Assembly (NCBI GenBank): GCA_024691105.1 | Contig: JAILNY010000147.1 | Span: 1-49,101, forward strand | Reading direction: 5' to 3' | DNA length: 49,101 bases | Source of the DNA: Treponema sp. | GTDB taxonomy: Bacteria > Spirochaetota > Spirochaetia > Treponematales > Treponemataceae | Shown: positions 1 through 9,122 of the stretch, in pieces | Layout of the letters: the number at the start of each line of letters is the position of its first letter | Numbering within the stretch: position 1 is the first letter of the stretch | Made by a program: the position numbers and the translations under genes | The notes under the pieces: generated by a model | Seen by the model: only the letters and a program-made list of their open reading frames with translations | Databases searched by the model: none | Told to the model about the DNA's origin: nothing

Positions 1-1
1 A

Positions 2-3000
2 ATTTTTAATATAAACCTCGACCTTAATATTAACTGGACTGTAGAAGCCGGAATTAAAATTCATAATGCACAGGGTAGCGAAGTCGAAATTTTAAAAGAT
101 GTCTTTTCTGTAAAATTGACAGCTAATAATCCAATTCTTGTGCACGAGTTTGTCTTAAAGGCTGACTCAAGCATAACAGGAGATGGAACTGTAAATCTTT
201 CTATTTCAGTTCCGGAAAACGTAACTCAGATAAAAACTGAGTGTTCAAATACTTCATGGCCGGATTCTTTAAAGACAATAAGCGTCACATCAGGAACTGC
301 ATCTTTATCCAGTTCATCAGTTCCTGCCGGTAATTATGAATTAACGATAAAGTTTTATTCTTCAAACGGAACACTTGTTTATTCGACAATTCAAAACATT
401 TGTGTGCTTGCAAACTTTGAAACAAAAAACTGGATAGACAACGGTTCAGGCCTTGTAAGTTCAAATAGTCTTACTTTAACTTCAACACATGTAAATCAGT
501 TTGCAAGTACACAGATTTATGTTGCTTCAACTTCTGCTTCAAGCATTACAGATCCAGGAAACGACAATACGGGCCTCGGAACAAAATATTTTCCTTACGA
601 AACTCTTAGTGCGGCATTAAAAAAGATTGACTCAATCGGATCTTCTTCGACAGATTATACAATCTGGGTAAACGGAAATGTCTCTGGAACAACAGTCATT
701 GATTCAAACTTAATTGCATCGACTAAGGCGCATTCGATAACGATTGAAGGATGTACAGGAAATTCAACTGACAAACTTAACGGTACAGGCGGCTCTTCAA
801 GTGTAATCAAGGTTGATTCAACAATTCCATTCATAATAAAAAATCTTACGGTAACAGGCGGAAGCGCTTCAAAGGGCGGTGGAATCTATATTACTAAAAC
901 TGGAGCAAGCGTAACTCTTGCGGCCGGAGCAAAGGTTTCTGGAAATACAGCTATATACGGAAAAGGCGTTTATGTGGAAGACGGCGATTTTATTTTGACC
1001 GACACCGGCGATGTTGATTCTGGAAACGACGTATATCTAAAAGAAAATAAAGTTATAAAAATTGTTGATTCAGTTTCTGAAACAGATACTGTAAAAATTA
1101 CTCCAGAAAAATATAAACGCGGAATGCATCTTGTTGAGTCTGCTACAACTACTCTTACAGCTGCACAACAAAATCGATTTAAGCTTAGTGAATATGATGA
1201 AGACTGGACGAAAAATTTAATTAATTCTGATAAAACACTTATGATTACTTCTCCTGTCTACGTTGCAGGAACTGCTGAGTCAGATTCAACCCGACCGTCT
1301 GGTTTTGGTAAAGGTTTGTCTTCATCAGATGGTGCAGTCGGAACAAAGCATAAACCTTTTTCTACGATTGCAGATGCGCTTACGGTTTTTGATGATTCTT
1401 CAAGCCCTGCCGAAATTGAAATTGTAGGAACGGTAACTGGTGCTCAAATTGTCGGTGGTTCGGGCGTTACGATAAATGCCAGTGCACTTACGATCAAAGG
1501 CTATATTGCAAGCGGTGCAACAACAAGTGATGCCGTATTAAATGGCGGTGGTACAGCAACTTCTCCAAAGACGACTCTTACTGTAAACACTTCGGCCGCA
1601 AGTTTCCCTGTAACGATACAGAATATTAAAATTACCGGTGGCAATAATACAAACGGCGGAGGAATTAACATAGCAAGCGGTGCTACTGTAATGCTTGGTG
1701 CCGGTGTTAAAATTAATAAGAATACTGCAAAACTTGGTGGCGGTATTTATAACGCTGGAACGCTGTTTATGTATGGAAACGCCATTGTAGGATATAATGC
1801 AAGTTCAGCTCCGGATGATTCATCTACTGCATCAAACAACGGCGGAAATACCGCTTCAGGTTCTGGTTGTCGTGCAGGTGGAATATATAATTCCAGCGGA
1901 ACCATTTATCTTGGCTATATGACTACGACAAACAAAGACAATACTTTCTCCGGCGGTATTATAGGAAATTATTCAGCTGATCAAGGTGGCGGCGTTTTTA
2001 TGAGCGGCGGTTCACTTTATATTAATAGGGGAAGTGTAAGTTATAATAAAACAGGAACGACAGGCGGCGGAATAAGAATTTCTGATTCAGCTTCTGTTCA
2101 AATGCTGGGTGGAAGCGTTAGCGGAAACGTGGCGTCTAGTAATGCGGGTGGTTTTTATGTCGGAGGTTCTGAATCTTTAGTTGTGTCAGGAGGCTCTATA
2201 GAGGGCAATGAAGCAGGAGTAAGTGGTGGTGCTGTTTATCTTAATTCAGGTACTCTGACCATGAGTGGCGGAACAATGGGCGGAAGCACCTCAGATTATC
2301 AGAACACCGCAGGAACATCTGGTGGTGCCATCTACCAGAACGGAACATTCAAAGTAAGTGGTTCGGCTTATGTCTATACAGGAAGCGAAAAGACAAATGA
2401 CGTTTATCTGGCAAGTGAGAAGGTTGTTACTATTAATTCTAATTATAACGGTTCTGGCAATACAGCTTCAAACAAAATGGCGTTGACCCCTGCAAACTGG
2501 AAGCGAGGATCTTATGTTCTCGGCGGAGTAAGTTGTAATATTACAAATGCCGGCTATTTTAAGATTACAGACAGCGAGTGGAGTATTCTAACTGACTCTA
2601 CGCATAAGGGAAAAATTGATGCTCAAATATGGGTTGCAGGAAAGGGCAAGAACGGTAACAGCGTAACACTTTCTAGCGGAGTCGGCGATAATTACAAAGT
2701 CAACGGCGTTGTAGCCGGCAAGGCTCCGAATGACTCAAATCGTGGAACAAAAACTCAGCCTTATGCAACGATAAAAAAAGCGGTTGAACAATGCTGGTCA
2801 ACAGGAAAAACTTTTACGATAAAAATTGACGGAACGCTTTACGGTGAAGCGCAAGAGATTCCTGCGGCTAACTCTACTGCCGGCACAGGGCTTGCAAGTG
2901 AAATTATTCTTGAAAATAATTCATCAGGTGCGACAATTGATCGAGGTCTTACTGGGGGAACTGCTTCGGCTACAGGAAGTGCCCTTACTATAAATACGAC

Positions 3001-4714
3001 TTCCCTTGTAACTATAAAAACTATATCTATTACAGGTGGTAACAAAACTGGTAATGGTGGCGGACTTAATATTGCAGTAAGTGGTGCAAAGGTAAATTTG
3101 AATGCATCAAATGTGAAACAGAATAAGGCAGGTAATTATGGTGGCGGTATATATGTTGCAACTGGAGCTACTCTTTGTATGTATTCAAGTGCTACAGTTG
3201 GAAGATGGAGTGGCTCAACTCTTCAGTCTAATATAAATGTTGAACCTACTGTAAGTAATTATCTGAATAAGGCATTTCAGGGTGGCGGTATTTATTGTGA
3301 TGGAACACTTGCAATTGCCAAAATAATTGCGGCAAATGGAACTTTAAGTGATGCTCAATCTGCTGCAGTAGCCATTAATGGAAATATTGCAACAAACTCG
3401 GGTGGTGGAATTTGCTTTGGCACTAACGCAACACTTAACATAAGCCAGAATGTTAACCATACTCTTAAAGTGCTGAATAATCTTTCTGGAGTTTCAGGCG
3501 GAGGTATTTATAACCAGACAAGCCTTAGTATTATAAAAATTTCTATTTGCGGAAATAAGGCCGTTACTTATGGAGGCGGCATTTATAATAGCGGAACTCT
3601 TTTGCTTGGTAACAATTGTGATCTTGGTGGAAGTGATAATAATACAGCAGGTACTGCAGGTGGCGCGGTTTATCATACAGGAACGACTTTTACAATGAGT
3701 GATTCTGCCTGCATTTTTTCTGGTTCGGGAACTGGTGTAAAAACAAACGATATTTTTCTTTCTACCGGTAAAACTATAGTAACTGACAGTATTAGTTCAA
3801 CAGGAAGTGTGGGAATTATTACACTTAATTCCAATCAGTATAAAGAAGGAGATGCCGGTACTACAACCGTTATGACAAAGGGGGCAAATTGCAGTGATTC
3901 GCAGTTTAAGATCGATACTGGAAAGTTTGTCATAACGCCAGATGGTTTTGGAAACAGATGGTATATAAAAGATGATGGAATAATAACCAGCGGTTTTGGA
4001 GCCAACGCCTCAAACATTGCTGATGTTTTTGCTCAGATTCTTGAAGACGATCCATCTGGAAACTATATAAATGAAGTTCATATTTGCGGTTCTGTTTCTC
4101 AAAATGATCTTGCAGCTATAGCAACTGCAATGAAGAATACCAGTCTGAGCGAGGTTTATCTTGATTTATCTACTGCAACGTTGACGGGTACTATTAATAC
4201 TTCAACAGTGTTCCAGAATTGTACAAAATTACGGGAAATAACTTTTGATGTTAATACATTCCCGCTTAGCGGCACTATGTTTAATGGATGTACAAATTTG
4301 GATAGACTTACAATTCATGGCAATGTAACAAGCTGGCCGAGTGGTATATTCAATAATTGTGGAAATTTAGCATCAATAGAATTTAAGGATGCAACAAGTG
4401 TAATGATTCCTGGAACAGATTATTTCAGCTATGATGGAACTGTTATAGAACTTTCGACAAGTGTCCGTAATGTAACTCTTGGGCCGTTAGACAGCAGCGT
4501 ATTTCAGTATATGTGCGGTATAAGATATTATGGAACAAGAGCCCAGTTTAAGAGTAATGTTACAGTAACGAAATCAAGCGCAAATATTGAGACAAAAGCG
4601 CAGTTTGATTGCTATGGTGAAAGCGGATTAACAGTTTACTGGAAAGGATATGCAGCAGGAACTGCTGGCGGGCGATTTGTAGATGGTTATGATGAATGGA
4701 ACGCTGCTTATTAG
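2..4714 (+). CDS. Large surface beta-helix protein with LRR-like tail (5' end outside window)
   Basis: The frame is open from base 2 with no stop, so the gene enters from the left and the TTG at 116 is not a real start. The visible ~1570 residues contain about sixteen GG[GA][IVLF]Y-type turns (GGGIYN, GGAVYL, GGGINI), the signature of right-handed parallel beta-helix and Chlamydia Pmp-like surface proteins. Three modules repeat: each opens with a (I/V/W)YVA-like segment and a GTK..P(Y/F).T motif (near bases 580, 1340 and 2745), runs through GGG turns, and closes with an NDVYL-type strand and a (Y/W)K(R/E)G segment (near 1030, 2400 and 3750). After base ~3960 the pattern changes to LRR-like text (CTKLREITF, CTNLDRLTIHG, CGNLASIEF) resembling BspA-type repeats. 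It ends FVDGYDEWNAAY. It is probably secreted or surface exposed and may bind a ligand or host surface, but its function is inferred only. A terminator follows. Confidence 0.85.
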   Translation: MFNINLDLNINWTVEAGIKIHNAQGSEVEILKDVFSVKLTANNPILVHEFVLKADSSITGDGTVNLSISVPENVTQIKTECSNTSWPDSLKTISVTSGTASLSSSSVPAGNYELTIKFYSSNGTLVYSTIQNICVLANFETKNWIDNGSGLVSSNSLTLTSTHVNQFASTQIYVASTSASSITDPGNDNTGLGTKYFPYETLSAALKKIDSIGSSSTDYTIWVNGNVSGTTVIDSNLIASTKAHSITIEGCTGNSTDKLNGTGGSSSVIKVDSTIPFIIKNLTVTGGSASKGGGIYITKTGASVTLAAGAKVSGNTAIYGKGVYVEDGDFILTDTGDVDSGNDVYLKENKVIKIVDSVSETDTVKITPEKYKRGMHLVESATTTLTAAQQNRFKLSEYDEDWTKNLINSDKTLMITSPVYVAGTAESDSTRPSGFGKGLSSSDGAVGTKHKPFSTIADALTVFDDSSSPAEIEIVGTVTGAQIVGGSGVTINASALTIKGYIASGATTSDAVLNGGGTATSPKTTLTVNTSAASFPVTIQNIKITGGNNTNGGGINIASGATVMLGAGVKINKNTAKLGGGIYNAGTLFMYGNAIVGYNASSAPDDSSTASNNGGNTASGSGCRAGGIYNSSGTIYLGYMTTTNKDNTFSGGIIGNYSADQGGGVFMSGGSLYINRGSVSYNKTGTTGGGIRISDSASVQMLGGSVSGNVASSNAGGFYVGGSESLVVSGGSIEGNEAGVSGGAVYLNSGTLTMSGGTMGGSTSDYQNTAGTSGGAIYQNGTFKVSGSAYVYTGSEKTNDVYLASEKVVTINSNYNGSGNTASNKMALTPANWKRGSYVLGGVSCNITNAGYFKITDSEWSILTDSTHKGKIDAQIWVAGKGKNGNSVTLSSGVGDNYKVNGVVAGKAPNDSNRGTKTQPYATIKKAVEQCWSTGKTFTIKIDGTLYGEAQEIPAANSTAGTGLASEIILENNSSGATIDRGLTGGTASATGSALTINTTSLVTIKTISITGGNKTGNGGGLNIAVSGAKVNLNASNVKQNKAGNYGGGIYVATGATLCMYSSATVGRWSGSTLQSNINVEPTVSNYLNKAFQGGGIYCDGTLAIAKIIAANGTLSDAQSAAVAINGNIATNSGGGICFGTNATLNISQNVNHTLKVLNNLSGVSGGGIYNQTSLSIIKISICGNKAVTYGGGIYNSGTLLLGNNCDLGGSDNNTAGTAGGAVYHTGTTFTMSDSACIFSGSGTGVKTNDIFLSTGKTIVTDSISSTGSVGIITLNSNQYKEGDAGTTTVMTKGANCSDSQFKIDTGKFVITPDGFGNRWYIKDDGIITSGFGANASNIADVFAQILEDDPSGNYINEVHICGSVSQNDLAAIATAMKNTSLSEVYLDLSTATLTGTINTSTVFQNCTKLREITFDVNTFPLSGTMFNGCTNLDRLTIHGNVTSWPSGIFNNCGNLASIEFKDATSVMIPGTDYFSYDGTVIELSTSVRNVTLGPLDSSVFQYMCGIRYYGTRAQFKSNVTVTKSSANIETKAQFDCYGESGLTVYWKGYAAGTAGGRFVDGYDEWNAAY

Positions 4715-4743
4715 CAGGTGATGTTCTATACGAGTGATGGATA

Positions 4744-4776
4744 ACAGGCGGCTTTCTCAGAAGGCCGCCTGTTTTT
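4744..4776 (+). terminator. Rho-independent terminator after the beta-helix gene
   Basis: ACAGGCGGC (4744-4752) pairs with GCCGCCTGT (4764-4772). Three more weak pairs close on a CTCAG loop, and a T run follows. It separates the surface protein gene from thrS. Confidence 0.9.
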
Positions 4777-4829
4777 ATGGGCTGGCTGAATTTATTCGAG
4801 AAATTGCGCACATTCACTTTTCTTTATAG

Positions 4830-4858
4830 TTTACAAAATCTTTTCAGAGTGCTATTCT
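4830..4858 (+). promoter_or_regulatory. Candidate thrS promoter
   Basis: TTTACA (4830-4835), 17-base spacer, TATTCT (4853-4858). This predicts a leader of about 45 bases with an AAGGAAG ribosome site at 4898-4904. No T-box-like structure was seen in this short leader. Confidence 0.4.
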
Positions 4859-4909
4859 ACTAAAACTACATTTATATAGAAAGAAAATTATCTTTCAAAG
4901 GAAGTTTTT

Positions 4910-6661
4910 ATGGCAATCGATGAACATTTACAGACAGTACGACACAGTTGTGCGCACGTTATGGCAGAAGCAGTTAAAAGATTGTTCCCAGGAACCAAAA
5001 TTGCAATTGGACCTGCCATCGACAATGGTTTTTACTATGACTTTGATTTTGGAACCACAAAACTTTCTGACACCGATTTCCCTGCTATCGAAAAAGAAAT
5101 GCGAAAGATTCTTGCAGGTAATCATGACTTTGTAAGAAAAGAAGTTTCTAAAGAAGAAGCTTTAAAACTTTTTGCAGATGAACCATACAAGGTGGAACTC
5201 ATTAACGACCTTCCTGACGGTGAGACAATTACAACTTACGAGCAGGACGGCTATCTTGATTTGTGCCGTGGTCCTCATGTTGCAAATACTAAAGAAATTA
5301 ATGGACAGGCATTTAAGCTTGATAAAATTGCAGGTGCATACTGGAGAGGAGATTCAAACAATACTCAGCTTACACGTATTTATGCGCTTTGTTTTGCAAA
5401 ACCAAATGACTTAAAAGATTATCTTGCAATGCTTGCAGAAGCAGAAAAACGCGACCATCGTAAGCTCGGTGTTGAAATGGATTTGTTCCACGTAGACAAC
5501 GAAAATCCGGGTCAGGTTTTCTGGCATCCAAATGGATGGACAATTTATACAACAATGCAGGACTACATGCGTAAGATGATTAAGCGTGACGGTTATCAGG
5601 AAGTTAACACTCCTGCAATCATGCCGCGCACACTTTGGGAACGCTCTGGTCACTGGGGACATTATCAGAAGAATATGTTCATCACAGAATCAGAAAAGCG
5701 TCTTTTTGCAATCAAACCGATGAACTGTCCTGGCGCCATTGAAATTTTTAAGAGCCGTCAGCGTTCTTATAAAGATTTACCTCTTAGACTTGCAGAATTT
5801 GGTCATGATGTTCGTAATGAACCAAGCGGAACTTTGCATGGATGCATGCGTGTGCGCGGCTTTGTTCAGGATGATGCACACATTCTCTGTACAGAAGAGC
5901 AGATTGGACCTGAAGTAGAAAAGTTCTGTAAACTTTTGAAGCAGGTTTATCATGACTTTGGATTTGATGATCTTGTAGTAAAATTTTCTACAATGCCAGA
6001 AGACCATGTAGGAGATCTTGCAACATGGGAGAGGGCAGAAAAAGCTCTTGCAGACGCTTGCCATGGCGCAGGTCTTGATTTTGAAATTCAGCCGGGTGAA
6101 GGAGCCTTCTACGGCCCTAAACTTGAGTTTAAGCTTTATGACTGTCTCGGACGTGAGTGGCAGTGTGGAACTATTCAGGTTGACTACCAGCTACCTAGTG
6201 CTGAACGCCTTGATGCAACATACATTGGTGCTGATAACCAGAAACATCATCCGGTTATGCTCCATCGTGCAATCCTTGGTTCGTTTGAACGCTTCCTCGG
6301 AATCCTCATCGAAAACTTTGCCGGTGCATTCCCGACATGGCTTGCATTTGAGCAGGTTGCAGTTGTTCCTGTTTCTAACGAGTTTGATGATTATGCAAGC
6401 GAAGTTAACGAAGCACTTCTTGCAGCAGACATCCGTTCTAACGCATACTTGAGCGATGAAAACATGAAGGCAAAGATCAAGAATATTTCTACAGAGCACA
6501 GAACTCCGTATATTCTTGTTGTAGGCCAGAATGAAAAAGATTCTAAGACTGTAACATGCCGCTATCGTTTTTCAAGCAAAAAGCCTCAGGAGACATTTAA
6601 GCTTGATGACTTTGTAAAGTATGTTAAAGATAAGATCGATACACGCTTTGTGGGTATTTAG
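4910..6661 (+). CDS. thrS: Threonyl-tRNA synthetase lacking the TGS domain
   Basis: Class II aminoacyl-tRNA synthetase that charges tRNA-Thr in the cytoplasm. The 583-residue product starts almost at the second-domain editing site: HSCAH at residues 12-16 is the HxxxH motif, and CRGPH is the downstream Cys/His pair. The catalytic core shows MNCPGAIEIFK, RNEPSGTLHGCMRVRGF (motif 2 region) and HRAILGSFERFLGILIE (motif 3), followed by a C-terminal anticodon-binding domain. Typical bacterial enzymes are about 640 residues and begin with a ~60-residue TGS domain, which is absent here. The frame upstream of the ATG offers no TGS-like sequence, and an AAGGAAG ribosome site fits this start, so the short form looks real. 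To my knowledge Borrelia has a similarly short ThrRS, so this may be a spirochaete trait. Confidence 0.97.
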   Translation: MAIDEHLQTVRHSCAHVMAEAVKRLFPGTKIAIGPAIDNGFYYDFDFGTTKLSDTDFPAIEKEMRKILAGNHDFVRKEVSKEEALKLFADEPYKVELINDLPDGETITTYEQDGYLDLCRGPHVANTKEINGQAFKLDKIAGAYWRGDSNNTQLTRIYALCFAKPNDLKDYLAMLAEAEKRDHRKLGVEMDLFHVDNENPGQVFWHPNGWTIYTTMQDYMRKMIKRDGYQEVNTPAIMPRTLWERSGHWGHYQKNMFITESEKRLFAIKPMNCPGAIEIFKSRQRSYKDLPLRLAEFGHDVRNEPSGTLHGCMRVRGFVQDDAHILCTEEQIGPEVEKFCKLLKQVYHDFGFDDLVVKFSTMPEDHVGDLATWERAEKALADACHGAGLDFEIQPGEGAFYGPKLEFKLYDCLGREWQCGTIQVDYQLPSAERLDATYIGADNQKHHPVMLHRAILGSFERFLGILIENFAGAFPTWLAFEQVAVVPVSNEFDDYASEVNEALLAADIRSNAYLSDENMKAKIKNISTEHRTPYILVVGQNEKDSKTVTCRYRFSSKKPQETFKLDDFVKYVKDKIDTRFVGI

Positions 6662-6766
6662 AAACTCGTAATTTTCACTTCCTGTAAGCGGCCCACTTGT
6701 TCGAGTTTCCACGCGTTTGCAGTCCGCAAACGCTGCGTCGAGTGAGGAGGAGTATCTTGAAACTCG
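6661..6766. other. Convergent intergenic region with alternative hairpins
   Basis: GAAACTCG occurs at 6661-6668 and again at 6759-6766. CGAGTTTC at 6702-6709 can pair with either copy, giving two mutually exclusive stems. A separate GCGTTTGC (6713-6720) / GCAAACGC (6726-6733) hairpin lies between. There is no T run on either strand, so these are not standard terminators. It sits between the ends of thrS and the minus-strand barrel gene. Confidence 0.5.
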
Positions 6767-6781
6767 CAAATAAAAGTCAAA

Positions 6782-7444
6782 TTAAAAAATTACGCGGGTA
6801 GCGAGCGTGAGGATTAATCCGTCAACACCGTTCCCGCTTATAAGAGAGCCGAGTGGAAGGTACATGCGTGCTGTAAGCCCGGCTCTTAATTTTTCGTTTA
6901 TCTTATAATCCCATGCAAAAAAAACTTCCGGGTACAAAAATCTTGCGCTTTCCCAAAAGTACGCTGCAATCTTTTCTGTGTCGCCCTGCGCACTTCCTGT
7001 AGCTCCGCTATCTGAAGACTTTACTCCATTTGACAAAAACGCAAAGCGCATTAAAAATCCAAGACCTGCTCCGGCAGTCAAAGTGTTTTTTCCAAGTTCA
7101 AAATTAAATCCCACAGGAACGTCAAGCATAAAACATAAAACGCTTGCAGTGCGGTGTTCGATTTCGGCAGGGTGTGCATCTTTGCCGTCGTAAAGATAAT
7201 ACATTGCCCAAAAATCAAGACGAGGTTCAAGTGTTATAAGCGGAGTGAATTTTATTACAGCGCCCATTCCACCGGCAAAACTTACAGGCGTTGGAGCAGA
7301 TGTTTCTTTTGATGCGGTATTAAATGTGATGTTTGTTCCAAGCTGAAGATATGGATTTACAGAAATATTTTTTTCTGCATAGCAAAGCGGTAAAGAAAGA
7401 ACTGTGATAAGTATAAATAAATTTCTTTTCATTCTACTATTCAT
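6782..7444 (-). CDS. Small outer-membrane beta-barrel protein
   Basis: The start is taken at ATG 7444 (MNSRMKRNLF), which has an AAGGTG ribosome site 7 bases upstream. A start at 7432 is also possible. An N-terminal signal peptide (LFILITVLSLPLCYA) precedes alternating hydrophobic strands with aromatic ends, and the protein finishes RVIF, with the terminal phenylalanine typical of barrel proteins handled by the BAM machinery. At about 220 residues it is the size of an 8- to 10-strand barrel. It overlaps the end of the upstream lipoprotein gene by 8 bases, so the two are probably translationally coupled and may act together. The specific function is not recognised. Confidence 0.75.
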   Translation of the reverse strand: MNSRMKRNLFILITVLSLPLCYAEKNISVNPYLQLGTNITFNTASKETSAPTPVSFAGGMGAVIKFTPLITLEPRLDFWAMYYLYDGKDAHPAEIEHRTASVLCFMLDVPVGFNFELGKNTLTAGAGLGFLMRFAFLSNGVKSSDSGATGSAQGDTEKIAAYFWESARFLYPEVFFAWDYKINEKLRAGLTARMYLPLGSLISGNGVDGLILTLATRVIF

Positions 7445-8636
7445 TATATAACACCTTGCCCAAATCGACACTTAAAAAACCTGCGCGGCCGGTTTCGTAA
7501 AAAGAATTTTCTTCCCAAGCGGCATAAAGTGTTGTACCGCTGATTCCAAAATCTGTGTAGCAGAATCCTTCCGGTAAACGCGGAAGTCTTAATGCAACAG
7601 GCTTTGAATTATTTAAAATTCGTTTTTCATAAAGTGCGCCGGAAAAATACATCGTTCCGTCCTTAAAGATTGCCGCAACCCAGCTGTCCGAAAGCTGAAC
7701 TTTGCCTTCCATAACGCTGTCTGTATCCTGTGCATTTTTTTTGTAATATCGCGGAGAAGGGCCGCTTGCAGTTTTACATTCAATTGTAAAACCAAAGTCG
7801 TCAGGAAGACATGACAGCAATTTTTTTACTCTTTCTGGTGCGCGCGAAAATTCAAGCTGCTCTTTGTTTTTTCTAAATTCTTTTTCTGAGGAATTTTGCA
7901 AAGTAATTTTTACGTTACGATCTTTTTTATCTTCTGCATCAAGACGGATGTCTTCTGGTGAAATTAAAAGAAGAGAGCTTTGAGGCTTCCAGACAAGATA
8001 AGAAAATTCTGTTTTGTTATCTTTTGCATCTTTAATGCAGTAGTACCACGAAGTTCCGTCCCAATAAAAATCGCTTACCTGCGAAGTAGGAGACAAGCGG
8101 AGACTTTCTGTTGTCAAAATCGGAAAAAATGCCTGTGACTTTGTATCAAACTGTACGAGAACAGAAATATTTTTCTTTTTGTTTTCTGAACTTGTTTCAT
8201 TGAAAATATTATTTTTGTAAAGCGAAAATACCGGATTGCCATTCATAAAAACAATGCCGTCAGTTGTTACGTCTTTAAAAAGATAAGCATCAGAAAATAA
8301 ACCTGCTTTTTCCTGCGTAAACTGAATTACTCCAAGATGATTTACAAGAGCAAAGGCTTTTGGAGAACCTTCTTCTGGTGAACTGTCTATGCTGGCAGTC
8401 TGTCCGATTCCGGAAATACGCACGCTTTCTGTCCAGGGCTTTTTTATTACAAGCGGAGAATTTTCGGGTGCGTCAGTTTCTTCAAAACCTGTATTTGTCA
8501 GATAGTACCATGAATGAGTTGTGATTAATTTTTCCTTTGCAATAATTTTTGAGTTTTTACTATCTTTTGAGCATGACAAAATAATTATTGACGTAAGGCA
8601 CAAGACTGCAGTTTTTTTAACAAAGTTCATTTTCAT
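7437..8636 (-). CDS. Lipoprotein of unknown function
   Basis: The N terminus MKMNFVKKTAVLCLTSIIIL-SC is a signal peptide with a lipobox (ILSC) and a +2 serine, so the mature protein should be lipid-anchored at Cys22. An AGGGAA ribosome site sits 6 bases before the ATG. The rest of the 399 residues is soluble and rich in beta strands (repeated W/Y/F strand patterns such as WDGTSWYYCIKD and FKDGTMYFSGALYEKR), which could be a propeller-like fold, but no family is recognised. It is the first gene of a two-gene minus-strand unit with the barrel protein downstream. An envelope role is inferred from this pairing only. Confidence 0.8.
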   Translation of the reverse strand: MKMNFVKKTAVLCLTSIIILSCSKDSKNSKIIAKEKLITTHSWYYLTNTGFEETDAPENSPLVIKKPWTESVRISGIGQTASIDSSPEEGSPKAFALVNHLGVIQFTQEKAGLFSDAYLFKDVTTDGIVFMNGNPVFSLYKNNIFNETSSENKKKNISVLVQFDTKSQAFFPILTTESLRLSPTSQVSDFYWDGTSWYYCIKDAKDNKTEFSYLVWKPQSSLLLISPEDIRLDAEDKKDRNVKITLQNSSEKEFRKNKEQLEFSRAPERVKKLLSCLPDDFGFTIECKTASGPSPRYYKKNAQDTDSVMEGKVQLSDSWVAAIFKDGTMYFSGALYEKRILNNSKPVALRLPRLPEGFCYTDFGISGTTLYAAWEENSFYETGRAGFLSVDLGKVLYNE

Positions 8637-8728
8637 AAAATATTCCCTATAAATACTATCGGCCAGGTTTAATGATAAATTGATTATATTCTTCTTAAAA
8701 ACATCTGCAATATATATGAAAATAAATT

Positions 8729-8750
8729 ATACCGTGCTCGTACACGGTAT
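8729..8750. promoter_or_regulatory. Perfect inverted repeat at the oad promoter (operator candidate)
   Basis: ATACCGTG (8729-8736) and CACGGTAT (8743-8750) form a perfect 8-bp inverted repeat with a 6-base centre. Its last base is the first base of the -35 box. The position and symmetry suggest a dimeric regulator site. Confidence 0.5.
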
Positions 8751-8778
8751 TGAATAGAAAAAAATTATATGTTATCAT
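8750..8778 (+). promoter_or_regulatory. Candidate promoter of the oad operon
   Basis: TTGAAT (8750-8755), 17-base spacer, TATCAT (8773-8778), giving a predicted start near 8785. It is flanked by two inverted repeats, one ending at the -35 and one covering the -10 and the start point. Confidence 0.5.
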
Positions 8779-8807
8779 TTTCCAAATTTTCTTTTTTTTG
8801 GAAAATG
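8776..8807. promoter_or_regulatory. 11-bp inverted repeat over the oad transcription start
   Basis: CATTTTCCAAA (8776-8786) and TTTGGAAAATG (8797-8807) are perfect complements separated by 10 mostly T bases. The left arm overlaps the -10 box. It could be an operator, or an RNA hairpin at the 5' end of the transcript. Confidence 0.5.
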
Positions 8808-8833
8808 AGGCTTTTACAAGAATTGGGGGTCGT

Positions 8834-9097
8834 ATGACAATTAATGATATGCTTGGTCAAAGTGGAATTTTGACTTTGCTTGGAATGGGAGTTGTATTCA
8901 CATTCCTTATTATCTTGATTATTTGTATGTATGCATTACATGCTGTTTTGCATGCATTAAAACTTGACAAGGATGAAGCTCCTGCAAAGAGTTCTTCACC
9001 TTCTGCTGCATCCGGCACACCGGCTGCCAGCGCTGATAACGGTGCGGTTATTGCTGCAATTGCGGCTGCTGTTCACGATAAGGCATTAAATTCGTAA
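8834..9097 (+). CDS. oadG: Oxaloacetate decarboxylase gamma subunit
   Basis: Small membrane subunit that holds the alpha and beta subunits of the sodium-pumping oxaloacetate decarboxylase together. The ATG at 8834 is preferred because GGGGGT lies just upstream; the open frame extends back to 8750 but that part is leader sequence. The 87-residue product has one transmembrane helix (about residues 12-36, TLLGMGVVFTFLIILIICMY), an Ala/Pro/Ser linker, and a conserved-looking tail (AVIAAIAAAVHDKA), the usual OadG layout. It is followed 25 bases later by oadA. Sequence similarity in this family is low, so the call rests mainly on layout and operon position. Confidence 0.88.
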   Translation: MTINDMLGQSGILTLLGMGVVFTFLIILIICMYALHAVLHALKLDKDEAPAKSSSPSAASGTPAASADNGAVIAAIAAAVHDKALNS

Positions 9098-9122
9098 AAA
9101 TAAATTATAGGGGATAATTAAT

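Noticed and set aside
116..118. TTG as the start of the first gene
   Set aside because: The frame is open back to base 2 with coherent protein-like sequence, so the gene continues beyond the window.
4777..4909. T-box riboswitch before thrS
   Set aside because: The leader is too short and lacks the T-box sequence and an antiterminator/terminator pair.
6018..6452. 144-codon frame inside thrS
   Set aside because: It lies in another frame within a well-conserved synthetase core, so it is a shadow.
8750..8833. N-terminal extension of OadG
   Set aside because: It would translate the promoter and inverted repeat; ATG 8834 has a good ribosome site and gives normal OadG length.
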